Source of the DNA: Malania oleifera
Lineage: Eukaryota; Streptophyta; Magnoliopsida; Santalales; Ximeniaceae
Direction: 5' to 3'
NCBI RefSeq assembly: GCF_029873635.1
Contig: NC_080421.1
Location: forward strand, 35,692,617 to 35,756,616
DNA length: 64,000 nucleotides
Shown here: piece after piece, positions 1 through 10,138 of the stretch
Layout: every line of letters begins with the position of its first letter
Position numbering within the stretch: the stretch's first letter is position 1
Program-made: the position numbers and the translations under genes
The notes under the pieces: model-generated
What the model saw: the letters and a program-made list of their open reading frames with translations, nothing else
What the model was told of the DNA's origin: nothing
The model's database searches: none

Positions 1-2055
1 TTATATACATGCGCTCCATTCAGCGGCGAGGGTTAGATGAAAATGCGCACACAGAGGCAGACGTCTTCGTGAGAAGCAAACCCTAGCCGTCGCTGATGAG
101 CCCACTCTCTGAGGAGCAAGGCGTGTTCGAGGAATACAGTGGAAGATCCCAGGTCATCATCAAGAGTTCTTTGATCTCGTAGATTCGGGAGTTCTTTGTG
201 CTTGCAGATTTGAGATCAAACTAGAGAGATCTCGCAGGTATGATCCTAATCATGTAATTAGGATTTGTAAGATCAAATTTTTATTGTGATCCGGGTTTGA
301 AAGATTGAATTTTTGTTTAACACAGGTATGCAGGATTGTTTTTTTTTTTTTTTTTGGTTATCCGTATGCACTACAGCCAGATCTTTAGGACTATTCCGCT
401 GCAGGCCCCTTCAGGTGGTGGTTATGGCTTTCTTCATTTTTAAACTATATTTGGCATAAAAGTAATAAAGAGTAAATTTAGCTTGCAGGGGTGGGATCTT
501 ATTATCAGAACTAGAGTTTATTATTAAGGTCTGGAAATTCATATAGTAGATCTCAGTCCTATTCTATTCCTATACTAATTATAAAGTTGGGAATTATTCT
601 TGGGTTTATTATTGGGAGGTTCATTGGGTAGGAGACCATGGTTTTTCTTCTGCTTCCCTTATCTTTTTTTCCTGACCATGTGTCGGAGTGCTCTTATTTC
701 TTATTTTCTGTCAATTTGTGGAGGTTGTGATTCCTAGGATTTTCATTTTCATAGGAATCTCAATGACAGCACTGAGGAACTGTTTTTGCTTCTTAGTTGG
801 TTGGATTTTTTTGACCTTATAGCTGAGATGTCAGGATTTGGACTAAGGATATCTCTGATGTGTTCTCTTGTTGATTTTTTTATTCTTATTTGATTCGTTC
901 CTCTAATCCTTTCCCTCTTGCTAATCACTTGTGGAAAGCTAAGGTTCCTGTGAGGTTAAGGCATTTGTGTTGATGGTGATTCTTAGTAGAGTTAACACCA
1001 TCGACCTATTGTAGATTGGAAGACCTTACATGGTGTTGTGTCCATGATGTGTTCGTGATGTGTTATGCTAGTGGTGAGTTTCATGGTCATTTGTAGCTTG
1101 GATTTTATGGAACAAGGTTTTTTTTAGCTTGTTTGATGAGTGTTGGGTGTGCACCAGTTCTTTGGAGGCTTTTTTGATTGCTGTTTTTTTTTGGAGAGGT
1201 TTCTGGAGGTCCAGGAAGCTAGGAGACTGGTGGTGTGCAGCTTTTATAGTTTTTTGGGTGGTGTGGCTAGAGAGATGCTCGAATTTTTCATGAGACACTT
1301 ACGGTTGTTTTAGTGGTTTTAGTTTCTCTGACCTTCAGCATGATTGGTTGATTGTGTTGGTCTTTTTTTCACTTTTTTGTTTGGGAAGCCCTTCATCATC
1401 TTTGTATATTCTTCGTTCTCTTAGTAAATGTTTATTTTTATCATGTGCCTGTGTATATATGTGTGTTTATGCATGTGTGTATTCCTGCATGCGTGCATGT
1501 ATGTATGTATAAATCCATGAGTTTTATGTTTTTAAATAAACAGGTTGATGCAATGATCAATCCTGAAAGCCTGCCCTCAAAGTTGAATGGAAAAAAATTG
1601 AAAATGAATTTTTATAGGAATTCATAAGTTACGAAAACATGGTAACTTAAAGTTAGGATACTATGGTGGAATTGTTTTCATAAGTTATGATTGTATTTTC
1701 CTATTAAATCTGCATTATTGTGTGACTGGTTCATCATACTTAGCTGCTGGATAATCTCATTTGGATGTTAAGGTGAATTTTGTTGTAACTTACAACTTGT
1801 ATTTCTTATTCCTTTGGGTACTTGTGTCTCAAGGGATGTAATTTTTTGTGGAATTTTTCTTTTTTGGACTCATTTGATTTAAATGTTATGTGAATTTGAG
1901 GTCTGAAGGGGGATTCTTTTTGCAAATTTTGTATCTGCTTTTGCTTTGGCCTTCTTCTTGGTTTATATTGTATTTATTTGCAGAAAAATGACCACAATAT
2001 TTACTTTAGGGGTGTAGAGTCCTGTTGAGAGTATCTGATTAGTTGCTAAAATTTG

Positions 2056-2091
<36 letters not shown>

Positions 2092-2387
2092 CCTTCCTAC
2101 TTTATTATATGGTACTGAACCACAAAATAGCTTTGAGCATTCCTGGTTAAGAAGTTAGGAACAATAACTTTGGGATATATCCAGACTTTTCTGCCCTGCG
2201 ATCTCATTGGAAACTTTCAATCTTAATGATGCATTTACTTCAGATCCTTGCATTGTTGCATGTGTACGTCTCTGTTTCTGTGGATGATGGCATAAATATT
2301 GATAAAATGAGTTCTAGGAGAATGTTGTCTTATATTTTTTTGTTGTAGAATTATGTAATTAAAACCTTTGTTTCCTGGATTCTGCAG
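1..2387. other. Non-coding DNA upstream of the terminal exon, probably intron
   Basis: No convincing coding exon was found here. The first 240 bases are less AT-rich and end in a good splice-donor-like site (CAG followed by GTATGATC), so they may be a leader exon of the gene whose last exon lies at 2388. There are poly-T runs and a CT microsatellite. A 91-codon ORF at 1352-1627 has low-complexity composition and no recognisable domain. The reading as intron plus leader exon is inference. Confidence 0.3.
2059..2086. repeat. (CT)14 microsatellite
   Basis: Uninterrupted CT dinucleotide run followed by a T-rich tract. It lies about 300 bases upstream of the terminal exon's acceptor site. Confidence 0.95.
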
Positions 2388-2634
2388 CTATCCCCTTGCA
2401 ATTGAGTTCCAGCAGCAAGCAGTTGATGCTTGGGAAAGCCATGGACCAAGTGCCTGTGATGAACTTAGAGAAGCCCAACGAGTTCTTGAACAACTGAAGA
2501 AGAAAGCTCTTGGTGCAGCCCTCAATGAGGTTCCGGCAAAGGCCTTGCCCTTGCCCCATGCTAGCGAACCTGTCTCTGTGAGAAGCTTGCAACCTGATGT
2601 TCCAGTCAGTGAGAGGCAGTCTAGCACATTTTGA
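2388..2634 (+). CDS. 3'-terminal coding exon of an unidentified, possibly TPR-like protein (partial)
   Basis: The exon begins after a strong splice acceptor (T-rich tract then TTCTGCAG, ending at 2387) and runs about 82 codons to a TGA at 2632-2634. The peptide starts YPLAIEFQQQAVDAWESHGP. It is predicted helical, with alternating charged and hydrophobic residues (LREAQRVLEQLKKKA) and then a polar, proline-rich tail. The pattern resembles the last TPR-like helices of a tetratricopeptide protein, but I do not recognise the family and assign no function. An AATAAA signal follows at 2645. The upstream exons are outside the window or unrecognised. Codon use is balanced and there are no stops, so it looks like a real host exon. 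It could also be a retained fragment of a pseudogene. Confidence 0.5.
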
Positions 2635-2644
2635 TCCTGTCTTG

Positions 2645-2650
2645 AATAAA
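2645..2650 (+). terminator. Candidate polyadenylation signal
   Basis: AATAAA eleven bases after the stop codon of the exon ending at 2634. T-rich sequence follows further downstream. Plant poly(A) signals are loose, so this is a suggestion only. Confidence 0.35.
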
Positions 2651-4172
2651 TCTACTGCACGATCAAGCACATAACTGCATGCTGCCTTTGTCTGCGCTGT
2701 ACACTGCATTGTGGTGATCCATCGTTTTGAAAGCAGTGATGGAGCCCTATTGGTTTCTCATTTTGTTATGTATACTGCATAATTATTCATTCAAGTGTTC
2801 AAGCAGATTCTTGAAAACCTTGTGGCCTTTTGTATCCTTTTATGTTCTAAATCCATTTTAGAAATACCAAAACAATGTATATACAATCTTATGGATGAAA
2901 TTTTGTTTTCCAACTGCGACCACGCTAGTTTGAGTGAAAAAGTGGCATTTAATAAATTTTACTTTTTGGATGGAATTTTTTGGTTATCTTATCTCCTTTA
3001 TTTTGTTTCCTGTGAGTGGTAACTCCAGCTTTTGTGTATGTAATTATTCACGGCCTATTCAGTTGTGGAAATACAGTTTTATTTTTATTGTTAGTTTTTA
3101 GTTTTTCAAGTAATGGCAAAAATGTTGCACTGTTTCTAGTATTAGCACAGAATAGTAGAGAAAGTCCCAAGGTATTTTTTGAAATGTTGAAAAATTGAGA
3201 AACTGAGTAGCATTTTTATAATCATTTAGAAAAAAAGAAATGAAAATTGAAACTATTTTTTGCTACTGTTCAAGCCCCTAATGGTTCTCCGCTTTTATTC
3301 TAGTCCAAATTATTTGAGACATCGCATTGCCTGTTTACATTACTTGCACATGCGTGTGCGAACATTCACATATTCACACGCACACACACATGTTTACATG
3401 TGTATGCACGCACATAAATAACTGAGAATCTACAGTAATGATAATTAAGATGCAGCTTCTTTTGGGTTCTAAATGATGCAAGTGATTAACCTAACTTATA
3501 CTAGAATCATACCACTGCTCTGCACTAACGTCAACATAATTACTTCAAGACAAAAAATAGATGGTGATCATTCCCAAAGAAGACCTCTCCTCATTTTTCA
3601 CTAATGGCTACTTGATGTTTTTGTCATTTAAAAAGGTAGGGTCTCTGTGTCCCTCTCTCTCTCTCTCTCTTGCATTCCAGATAAAAGGTGAATAGAAAGC
3701 ACAATCATTTCCATTCATGAACGGGGGCAAACTTAAAACAGAATGAGGACACTGGCCACAGTGGTCCAAGTAATCATTCTCATACCCATGCCTACATTTC
3801 AGCATGAACCCTTTTGACCAACTCCTTGAACCATGCCTAAGATCAATCCAAAACCTCTTTACACCCACTGTAATCTTTGTGTCCAAGCACATCAAACAAA
3901 CTCTTTAATTCCACTCTTATCTCTCATCCTCTCCTCCTCTTACAAAACAAAGATCAAACTAACGAAAAAAAAAAATGTAAAATGTGACACCCAATACACA
4001 AGGCCCTCACGCCATCAGGGGTTTCAAGAGGGCCATGCTTGGAGAGACTCTTTCCTGCTTGTGACTTTCAGGTTTGGATGGAACATCCTCACCTATGCCA
4101 AGGCTTGCCCTCCAAAGATCAAACTAACAAAAAAGAAAAAGATATGTGATAACAAAATTCTTAGCTTTAGAG
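2651..4172. other. Intergenic region between the terminal exon and the ATL gene
   Basis: The region is AT-rich and has no supported gene. It has a short CA/GT-rich patch around 3350-3415 and a CT run at 3652-3671. The part next to the ATL gene should contain that gene's 3' UTR on the minus strand. ORFs at 3608-3895 and 3833-4294 are low-complexity and show no domain. Confidence 0.6.
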
Positions 4173-5243
4173 CTAGAATTCAACAGGACGAACTGCATTC
4201 TTGGATCCTCGAGCTCGACCATGTCCAAACGAAAAGCATGACATTTGAGCTCTGCTACTGCATTCTTCACTTTTGTTATATTCATGCCGTATAGTCTCCT
4301 GAACAGACAGATAAAGTTGTCGATCGGCTGCAGAACCAAGGGAAAAAGATCTCCTGATGGGCTGGATGGAGAACTGATCATCTTTATCTCTTATGTCAAT
4401 ACACTCATCCCCCATGCTTGACACATGATGCAACCTTCTCTGTTTTATGCTTCCAAGCTTATGCTCTAACTTCCTTCTTGAGCAACTTCTGGATAGTGCC
4501 ATGAGCTCTCTTGACTCACCTCTTTCTTGCCGTCTATTAGGCAACATGACTTCTCCATCTTCTCCACTTAATTCAATAACTACGAAGTCCTCATCACTGC
4601 CCATCAGACTATCTACAAACAGCTGCGAATCCTGCGGCGAAGAGGTTGGAGCAATGATCCGATCAAATGGCAACCGAGTTGCGCCTGAAATGCTTGATCT
4701 GCAAAGAGGGCAATTTGCACTGCCTTGAAGCCATATGTCAATGCAATCTAAGTGGAAGGCATGCCCACAACTTGGAAGAACTCTTAGCATTTCTTGTTCT
4801 TGGAACTCATTCAAGCAGACCACACACCCAAAGAAGCTTCTGTGATCTTCACTTTCTCTTCTTTTGAATTGGAAAGTTGGGATATCGCGAATCAAAGTAT
4901 CGTTGAGCCCTCGATTCTGGGTCACTGGAGAGTAGTCCATCAACGGGTCTTCACTTCGCCGAGTTTGCGAGATGGAGAACTGGCTCAGCAGGTCAACCTG
5001 CTGCCAGTTCAGGCAGCATTTCATTACAAAGACATAATAGCTCATTAGCAAGAAAGCTGTCGCCAAGATACCAAGTACGACAATCGCTAAAATGGGAAAA
5101 CCATTGCCCGGGGGATCCAAAGGGGACTGATAAATTGGATTTTGCTGGTTTCTGAGGAGAGAAACAGCTTCAGATCCATGGTTGTACAAGTGTGTATGCA
5201 CTGGATTCATGAGAGATAATCCTGGAGGAGCTATATGACACAA
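4173..5243 (-). CDS. ATL-family RING-H2 E3 ubiquitin ligase (ATL16/ATL1-like)
   Basis: This is an intronless 356-residue protein, complete from ATG to stop, as is usual for plant ATL genes. Residues about 49-72 form one hydrophobic membrane segment (ILAIVVLGILATAFLLMSYY) followed by a basic/Cys stretch. The GLD box appears as RGLNDTLIRDIPTF (about 111-124), with Asn in place of the usual Asp. The RING-H2 finger is complete: C140, C143, C159, H161, H164, C167, C178, C181, with spacing C-x2-C-x15-C-x1-H-x2-H-x2-C-x10-C-x2-C and W171 before the last pair, the position used for E2 contact. The Ser/Arg-rich C-terminal tail has no further domain. Family knowledge predicts a membrane-anchored ligase that passes ubiquitin from an E2 to unknown targets, often in defence or stress signalling. 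The N-terminal SYYVFVMKCCLNW stretch is most like ATL1/ATL16. M12 is an alternative start. The gene is isolated and probably functional. Confidence 0.93.
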   Translation of the reverse strand: MCHIAPPGLSLMNPVHTHLYNHGSEAVSLLRNQQNPIYQSPLDPPGNGFPILAIVVLGILATAFLLMSYYVFVMKCCLNWQQVDLLSQFSISQTRRSEDPLMDYSPVTQNRGLNDTLIRDIPTFQFKRRESEDHRSFFGCVVCLNEFQEQEMLRVLPSCGHAFHLDCIDIWLQGSANCPLCRSSISGATRLPFDRIIAPTSSPQDSQLFVDSLMGSDEDFVVIELSGEDGEVMLPNRRQERGESRELMALSRSCSRRKLEHKLGSIKQRRLHHVSSMGDECIDIRDKDDQFSIQPIRRSFSLGSAADRQLYLSVQETIRHEYNKSEECSSRAQMSCFSFGHGRARGSKNAVRPVEF

Positions 5244-5312
5244 GTGATAGTCTGCAGCAGAAATGCTCTAGATGGGAGTTTTGACTGATGAACACTAGGA
5301 TCTTTAGCCAGA

Positions 5313-5339
5313 AGCACAATTGGTTCTGAGAAGAGAGAG

Positions 5340-5374
<35 letters not shown>

Positions 5375-5472
5375 GTTGGAGCTTAAATATATATATATAT
5401 ATATGCAGCACAAGTGGTTCTGAAGAGAGAGAGAGAGAGAGAGAGTGATGTTATGTAAGAGCTTATATATAT
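5313..5472 (-). repeat. Tandemly duplicated CT/AT unit in the ATL 5' region
   Basis: Two diverged copies of the same unit lie side by side at 5313-5406 and 5407-5472. On + each reads AGCACAA(T/G)TGGTTCTGA, then a GA run, then TTATGT(T/A)(G/A)GAGCTT(A), then an AT run. In the gene's own orientation this puts two pyrimidine (CT) tracts and two TA-rich tracts about 70-230 bases upstream of the ATG, where the 5' UTR and core promoter are expected. The long TATATA run could act as TATA boxes. No transcription start can be fixed from sequence alone. Confidence 0.75.
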
Positions 5473-6389
5473 AAAGAAACCACTTGGGAACTGTAGGAAG
5501 ATGCAGAGACACGGATAAAAAATTGGATAGAGGAAAGCCAAGTTGTCTTATTGACATCACTGTTGACAGAAATATGGAAGAGCTTAAAAATTCAATGAAG
5601 ATCTCTCATTGGGTATGGTACTTGGTCCCTAGGACTTGAATGCTCACATGGTCATTTCTTGAAGACCATGAAGGGGACCCCCTCCTTCCCCCACCTCCTG
5701 TTTTTACTCAGAAGATAGAGCATGGTTTCTTCGAGTTGTGTACTATTAACACGTGGCAAGGCATTCTTTGATTTCCAAACAATGCACTTGAAACTCATGA
5801 GCCTTCCATTCGGAATTGAAAATTTGAAGGATACTTCCCGCAGTGAGCAAAAACAGGTACACGTTAATTAGAGATTCGGAAAGCAGCATTGAGTAATTTA
5901 CTCAGGAGACCTTCCAACAAAGTGTTCATATCAAATCTTGGGGTAACAAGAAATAGAAATCTATGATAACCATCAGCGTGCAGCTAGCACAAGCCCATAT
6001 GCTTTCAATAATGTATGCATTTATATATATTGGGCTGGTGATGCCATTGTGTGTGTGTGTTTTGTGTTTTTCATTAGAAGCCCATTGGGCTTGGTTTAGC
6101 AGCACAATGGTCGTTTCATTACTTTCATATCTTTTTCTTTTTCATCCAAAGGTTCGGGATGAAGACTTTTGCTCAAATTATTGGGAATGTCACATATGGA
6201 GCTAACTCCCTACATCTCCAATTAATTTGTACTTTGTTTTCTTGATTGTGGATGCTATTGTCCTTTCAATTTGCATTGTCTGGAAAATTCAAAAGGCTGA
6301 TGTTCGCTAGGTGTGAAGTTGAGAAATGTAAACTTATGTAGTTATATTTGAGGGTGGAGGGATTGACATTTGTCAAGGTTGGTCAAGTT

Positions 6390-6456
<67 letters not shown>

Positions 6457-6855
6457 CATGGTCACACTCCAAACTTTTACTCAAGCTTTATATTTCCTAT
6501 TGTGGTGTTTGATGTGCTGTCTCTTATTGTTTTTTGTTTTGTTTTTTTTTTTTTTTGTTTTTTTAAAAAGAATCATGATTTAAAAAAATTGAAAACCCAT
6601 GAAGAAAAAAAAAAGAAAGAATATGTAGATCATTGCCCATAAAAAATTTCTAACTAAAGCCGTTTGCGCTCTCCCACTGCCCTGTGAAATAGCAATAGAG
6701 CTTTTCCAGATATTTGTAATTCATTGTCTGATTAGACAACATCTTGCTTCGAACATAAGAATTGCGAAGAGTAAGATTCAGGATCCATACATTCCACACT
6801 AGTTGACAATTCCGACGTGACGAGAAGAGAGTTCCTTGCATTCCGGAAAAGGATG
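5473..6855. other. Intergenic region left of the retrotransposon stack
   Basis: No gene was found. It contains a long TA microsatellite (6393-6453) and a T-rich stretch near 6540-6570. By the TSD evidence, base 6860 was originally joined to what is now 24901, which is Tat-type gag. Some of 6454-6860 may therefore be the 5' part of that Tat element, but I could not recognise an LTR, primer-binding site or gag start there. ORFs in this stretch come from the microsatellite or are short. Confidence 0.5.
6393..6453. repeat. (TA)n microsatellite, about 30 units
   Basis: Uninterrupted TA alternation over about 61 bases. It is likely polymorphic in length. Confidence 0.97.
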
Positions 6856-6860
6856 GAAGA

Positions 6861-8674
6861 TGTTGGCCAAACAAGACTTAATCCCATTTTGATTATAACA
6901 AATCAAGGTTACTTAACATATCCTTGTGAGTTTAGGTTTCAGGACTTAAGTGATTTTAAGACTTCAAGTGGATGTGCTTGAAGAGTTTGAATGGAAAATG
7001 ACGTTTAAGGCTATGAGGCATGATAATCATGAAGAATTGAAGTTATATGAGGCATGAAACTCGTTGAAGCAGTGCATAAAGTCAAGAAGACATATTGGAA
7101 GCTTTACAACATAAAGACTTAGGAACATAGATAGGAAAATCATATGAAAGTCTCATGTAAGTACTTCAAAACTCAATATTGATTGATTGAAACTCCTATA
7201 ATATGTCATTGGACATAGATACCTAATTTTATTCATGAAAAATGTTTTCTCAAAGTCCAAATTAAGTTTTCAAATATATGAATTAAGTTTGGAATCAAAA
7301 ATACTGAAAAACAAGTATTGCTGAAAGGACAGGGCGACTGATGTTAAGTCATTAGGCGACTATGGTGCTTCTGTGTTTGAAAATATACAAACAGAATAGG
7401 CACAGGTGATTAACCTATCGGGCACAGTCGACTGACCCAATTTTGACTTTCAGAATGCGCTAATTTTAAAAGAGCATAGACAACTGACCCCTTGAGGATA
7501 GGTGACTGATACTTATGTTTAAACGTTTAACAGCACTAATTTTGATTCCAAATATTGCGTGATTGGTTTCAAAATTGAGAGAAAATTTAAAGGAAAGTTT
7601 TTGAAATCCTAGTGCACTATTTAAACGTATTATTCTTGCACATTAGGGCAAGAATGCACATGATCAAAGTGAATGACATGCACATATTCTTAAATACTCT
7701 TGTCTGATAGGCAACTGTTGTGTTCTTGGTTACTACCCATTAAGAAACTGATTTGATCTTTGAAAACTTAGATCCTTAATCGATTCTGGTGATATACTTT
7801 GAGCTTCAACTTTCATATTGTTATTTTGAAGTATTATTTTGAATCTAACGTGTACTAATATGCTCGTTTGAGGAGTTTTTCATTGTACAAACAAGTTTTT
7901 GCCATTTGTTGTATTTTTGATGGTTTAGGGATTGAATTGTTGCCTAGCAAGAGGGGATTCTTGTTAGAGAGGCGAACTCCACCTTTGAGGGAGAGAGGTT
8001 GTAACTTCACCTGGTAATGAAGTTGGTAAAGGAAATCCTCATAGTGGGTTGCTTGGGGCAAGGACGTAGGCTGTGGCTGAACCTTGTAAAAACAACGGTG
8101 TCTTTTCAGCAAGATATAACCTGCATGCTTGGATATATTTTCTTTATCACTTTGCCGAATATTGAATAGTGCTGAATATCGAATCATAGTAAATATTGAA
8201 TCTTTTTGAAAATTGAATACTTGTGAATATTAGATACTTTCATCATCAACCACCTGAATATCCATTCTTGTTAAATATTGTATTGTGCTAAAAATATGAG
8301 CTTGGTAAATATTAGATCATGTTAAATACAGATTGGTTGTGATTAAACTTGTATCCATTTTGAAGCATAAGTACCGAATTTGTTTGAAGAATTAGAACTG
8401 AAATTAAAACAAGTGACATACAAAAATCAATTTTTGAAAGAAAATATTTTTGTTGCTAAAATTCAGATCTTAATATTAATTATTTCATTGAGGTATAAAT
8501 CGAATCATTGAATTTATTCTTAAGTACATTGTTGCGAACCTTCTTGAATCAAGTTGAAAGTTATATTCTGAACAAGTGCTCAACTGAATGTGTTATATCA
8601 TATTGTAAATTTAGATTGTGCATTAATTTATATATTCATATCTAAAGGCTCATGATTGACATAGTTTTGATTGC

Positions 8675-8705
<31 letters not shown>

Positions 8706-8799
8706 AGATAGAATAGTTAAAGTTTAAAGTAAATAAGTTATGCAAACAATTTTTAAGGAACCCAATTTACCCCCCTTTTAGGATTACATCCTAATTTCA
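6861..8799 (+). repeat. 5' LTR of the Sirevirus element
   Basis: The LTR is 1939 bp, from TGTTGGCC to CCTAATTTCA. It has a cluster of GTCGACTGAC-like motifs (about 7325-7520), a TATA-like TATTTAAA near 7618, and a conserved block AGGACGTAGG...GAACCTTGTAAAAA near 8060-8095. A TA microsatellite (8679-8701) and a C-rich end follow. A 110-codon minus-strand ORF at 7855-8187 recurs in the 3' LTR only because the LTRs are repeats, so it is not called as a gene. Confidence 0.95.
7325..7520 (+). promoter_or_regulatory. U3 palindromic motif cluster of the Sirevirus 5' LTR
   Basis: Several related motifs lie within 200 bases: GGGCGACTGA, AGGCGACTAT, CAGGTGATTAACC, CACAGTCGACTGACCC (about 7423-7438), AGACAACTGACCCC and AGGTGACTGATA. 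The TATA-like box follows about 100 bases downstream. The position is that of a U3 enhancer. Which protein binds is unknown. Confidence 0.7.
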
Positions 8800-8801
8800 A
8801 T

Positions 8802-8813
8802 TGGTATCAGAGT
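8802..8813 (+). promoter_or_regulatory. Primer-binding site (initiator tRNA-Met)
   Basis: TGGTATCAGAGT lies two bases after the 5' LTR. It matches the complement of the 3' end of plant initiator tRNA-Met (TGGTATCAGAGC) with one change. It is the priming site for minus-strand cDNA. Confidence 0.9.
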
Positions 8814-8855
8814 GTAGGTTGTAGTATCCTAACAAGTAGCTACATTAAGATCCCT

Positions 8856-10138
8856 ATGGCAAAGTTAGGATTATCCCATTTTGGCGAAGGCCAATCCTCA
8901 TCTAGACCTCTAATGTTTAGTGGTGAAAATTACACTTTCTGGAAACAAAAAATGAAGGTTTTTATCCAAACAATGGATTGGAAAGCTTGGAGAGTAATTG
9001 TTCAAGGAAATTATGTTCCAATGAAAATTCTTAATAATAATAAAGTCTCCAAACTAGAAGATGAGATGAATGATAATGATTTTGATTTAATGCAAATCAA
9101 TTTTAGTGCTATTAACGCATTATATTGTGCTTTAGATACTTATGAACTTAATAAGATAATGACTTGCCAAAGTGCTAAAGAAGTTTGTGAAGAACTAGAA
9201 AATACATATGAAGGAACCAAAGAGAAGAAGGCTACCACTTGGGATGATTTAGACTCAAGTAATCAGGAAGTGACAAATTGTTGCCTAATAGCATTAGTCG
9301 ATGAACAACTCAAGAAAGATGCCAAGAAGAAGAAAAAGAGAGCAATGAAAGCAACTTGGGATGGCTCAAGTTCAAGTGACTCGGAGAGTCAATCAAGTGA
9401 TCATGAGATGGTTAACCTATGCTTCACAGTGAGAGATAACGAGGTAAGTTCCTATTCAACCTCATCTTATGAAACTGGTGATGGATCTTCTAATGAATCA
9501 TTTAAAAGTATACCTTCGTATAGAGAAATCCAATCTAAATTGTTTACATTACATAATAGATTCATAAAAGTGTCTAAGAGGAATATAGCTCTAAGAGAAC
9601 AAATTGAAACACTTATGAACCAACTAGAGTCATCAAGATCAGCTGAAAAAGAAAAGGAATCAACCATTGATGACCTCATGGATAAAATCAATAAGATGTC
9701 CCAAGAACTAGTTAAGCTACAAGTAAATGGTAAAAGTGCAAAAAACTTAGAAATTTGTAGTCTTAAAAGTAAAGCTGAAGATCAAACTAAAATCATATAT
9801 AAATTTACTAGAGGAAAAGAGAACTTTGACAAACTTGTTGGAGTTCAATGAATGTCCCTGGACAAGGAAGGAATAGGTTTTAATGGAATTAAAAACACTA
9901 AGAAAAAGAACCTTTACATGGGGTACTTTGTAAAAGCCAATTATGCTGATAAATCTTCAGACAATACATATGAAAACACTACATGTTTCTTATGTAAGGA
10001 AAAGGGGCACATAAAATTTGAATGTCCGTACAAAAGAAAGAATGCTAAAATTAAGAAAGTATAGAGAGCAAAAACTGAAAATACATCAAATTCAAAAAGA
10101 CCTAAGAAGGTATGGGTACCAAAAGTAACACCTTGAAT
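8856..10138 (+). pseudogene. gag: Sirevirus gag (decayed, internally deleted)
   Basis: The frame opens with ATG at 8856 (MAKLGLSHFGEGQSSSRPLM, then YTFWKQKMKVFIQ), the usual N terminus of Sirevirus GAG. An in-frame TGA at 9849 and a TAG at 10062 interrupt it. The second is a Trp-to-stop change, judging from the related copy near 43820, and the frame then continues to a KVWVPK motif. A CCHC zinc knuckle, CFLCKEKGHIKFEC, is intact at about 9984-10025. The central part is unusually short: the sequence jumps from an EELENTYEGTKE stretch straight to a Lys/Ser-rich linker, so most of the family's conserved core between them appears deleted. A Ser/Asp/Glu-rich segment and a coiled-coil-like C-terminal half follow. 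GAG normally forms the particle that packages element RNA; this copy probably cannot. Confidence 0.88.

Noticed and set aside
1352..1627. 91-codon ORF as a coding exon
   Set aside because: Phe/Val/Cys/Tyr-rich translation from T-rich and TGTG/TATG repeats. No splice donor follows the only exon-like part (after AAACAG near 1542).
5231..5560. 109-codon minus-strand ORF upstream of the ATL gene
   Set aside because: It consists of microsatellite-derived Ser/Leu and Tyr/Ile runs and overlaps the ATL start region in another frame.
6370..6642. 90-codon ORF over the TA microsatellite
   Set aside because: The translation is mostly alternating Ile/Tyr from the (TA)n run, with no domain.
7855..8187. 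110-codon minus-strand ORF, repeated at 23950-24201
   Set aside because: It lies inside both LTRs, so its repetition follows from LTR identity. It has no domain, and the two copies differ in length and sequence as non-coding DNA would.
8802..8813. tRNA gene fragment
   Set aside because: This is only the 12-base complement of a tRNA 3' end, serving as primer-binding site. No cloverleaf surrounds it. No tRNA or rRNA gene was recognised in the window.
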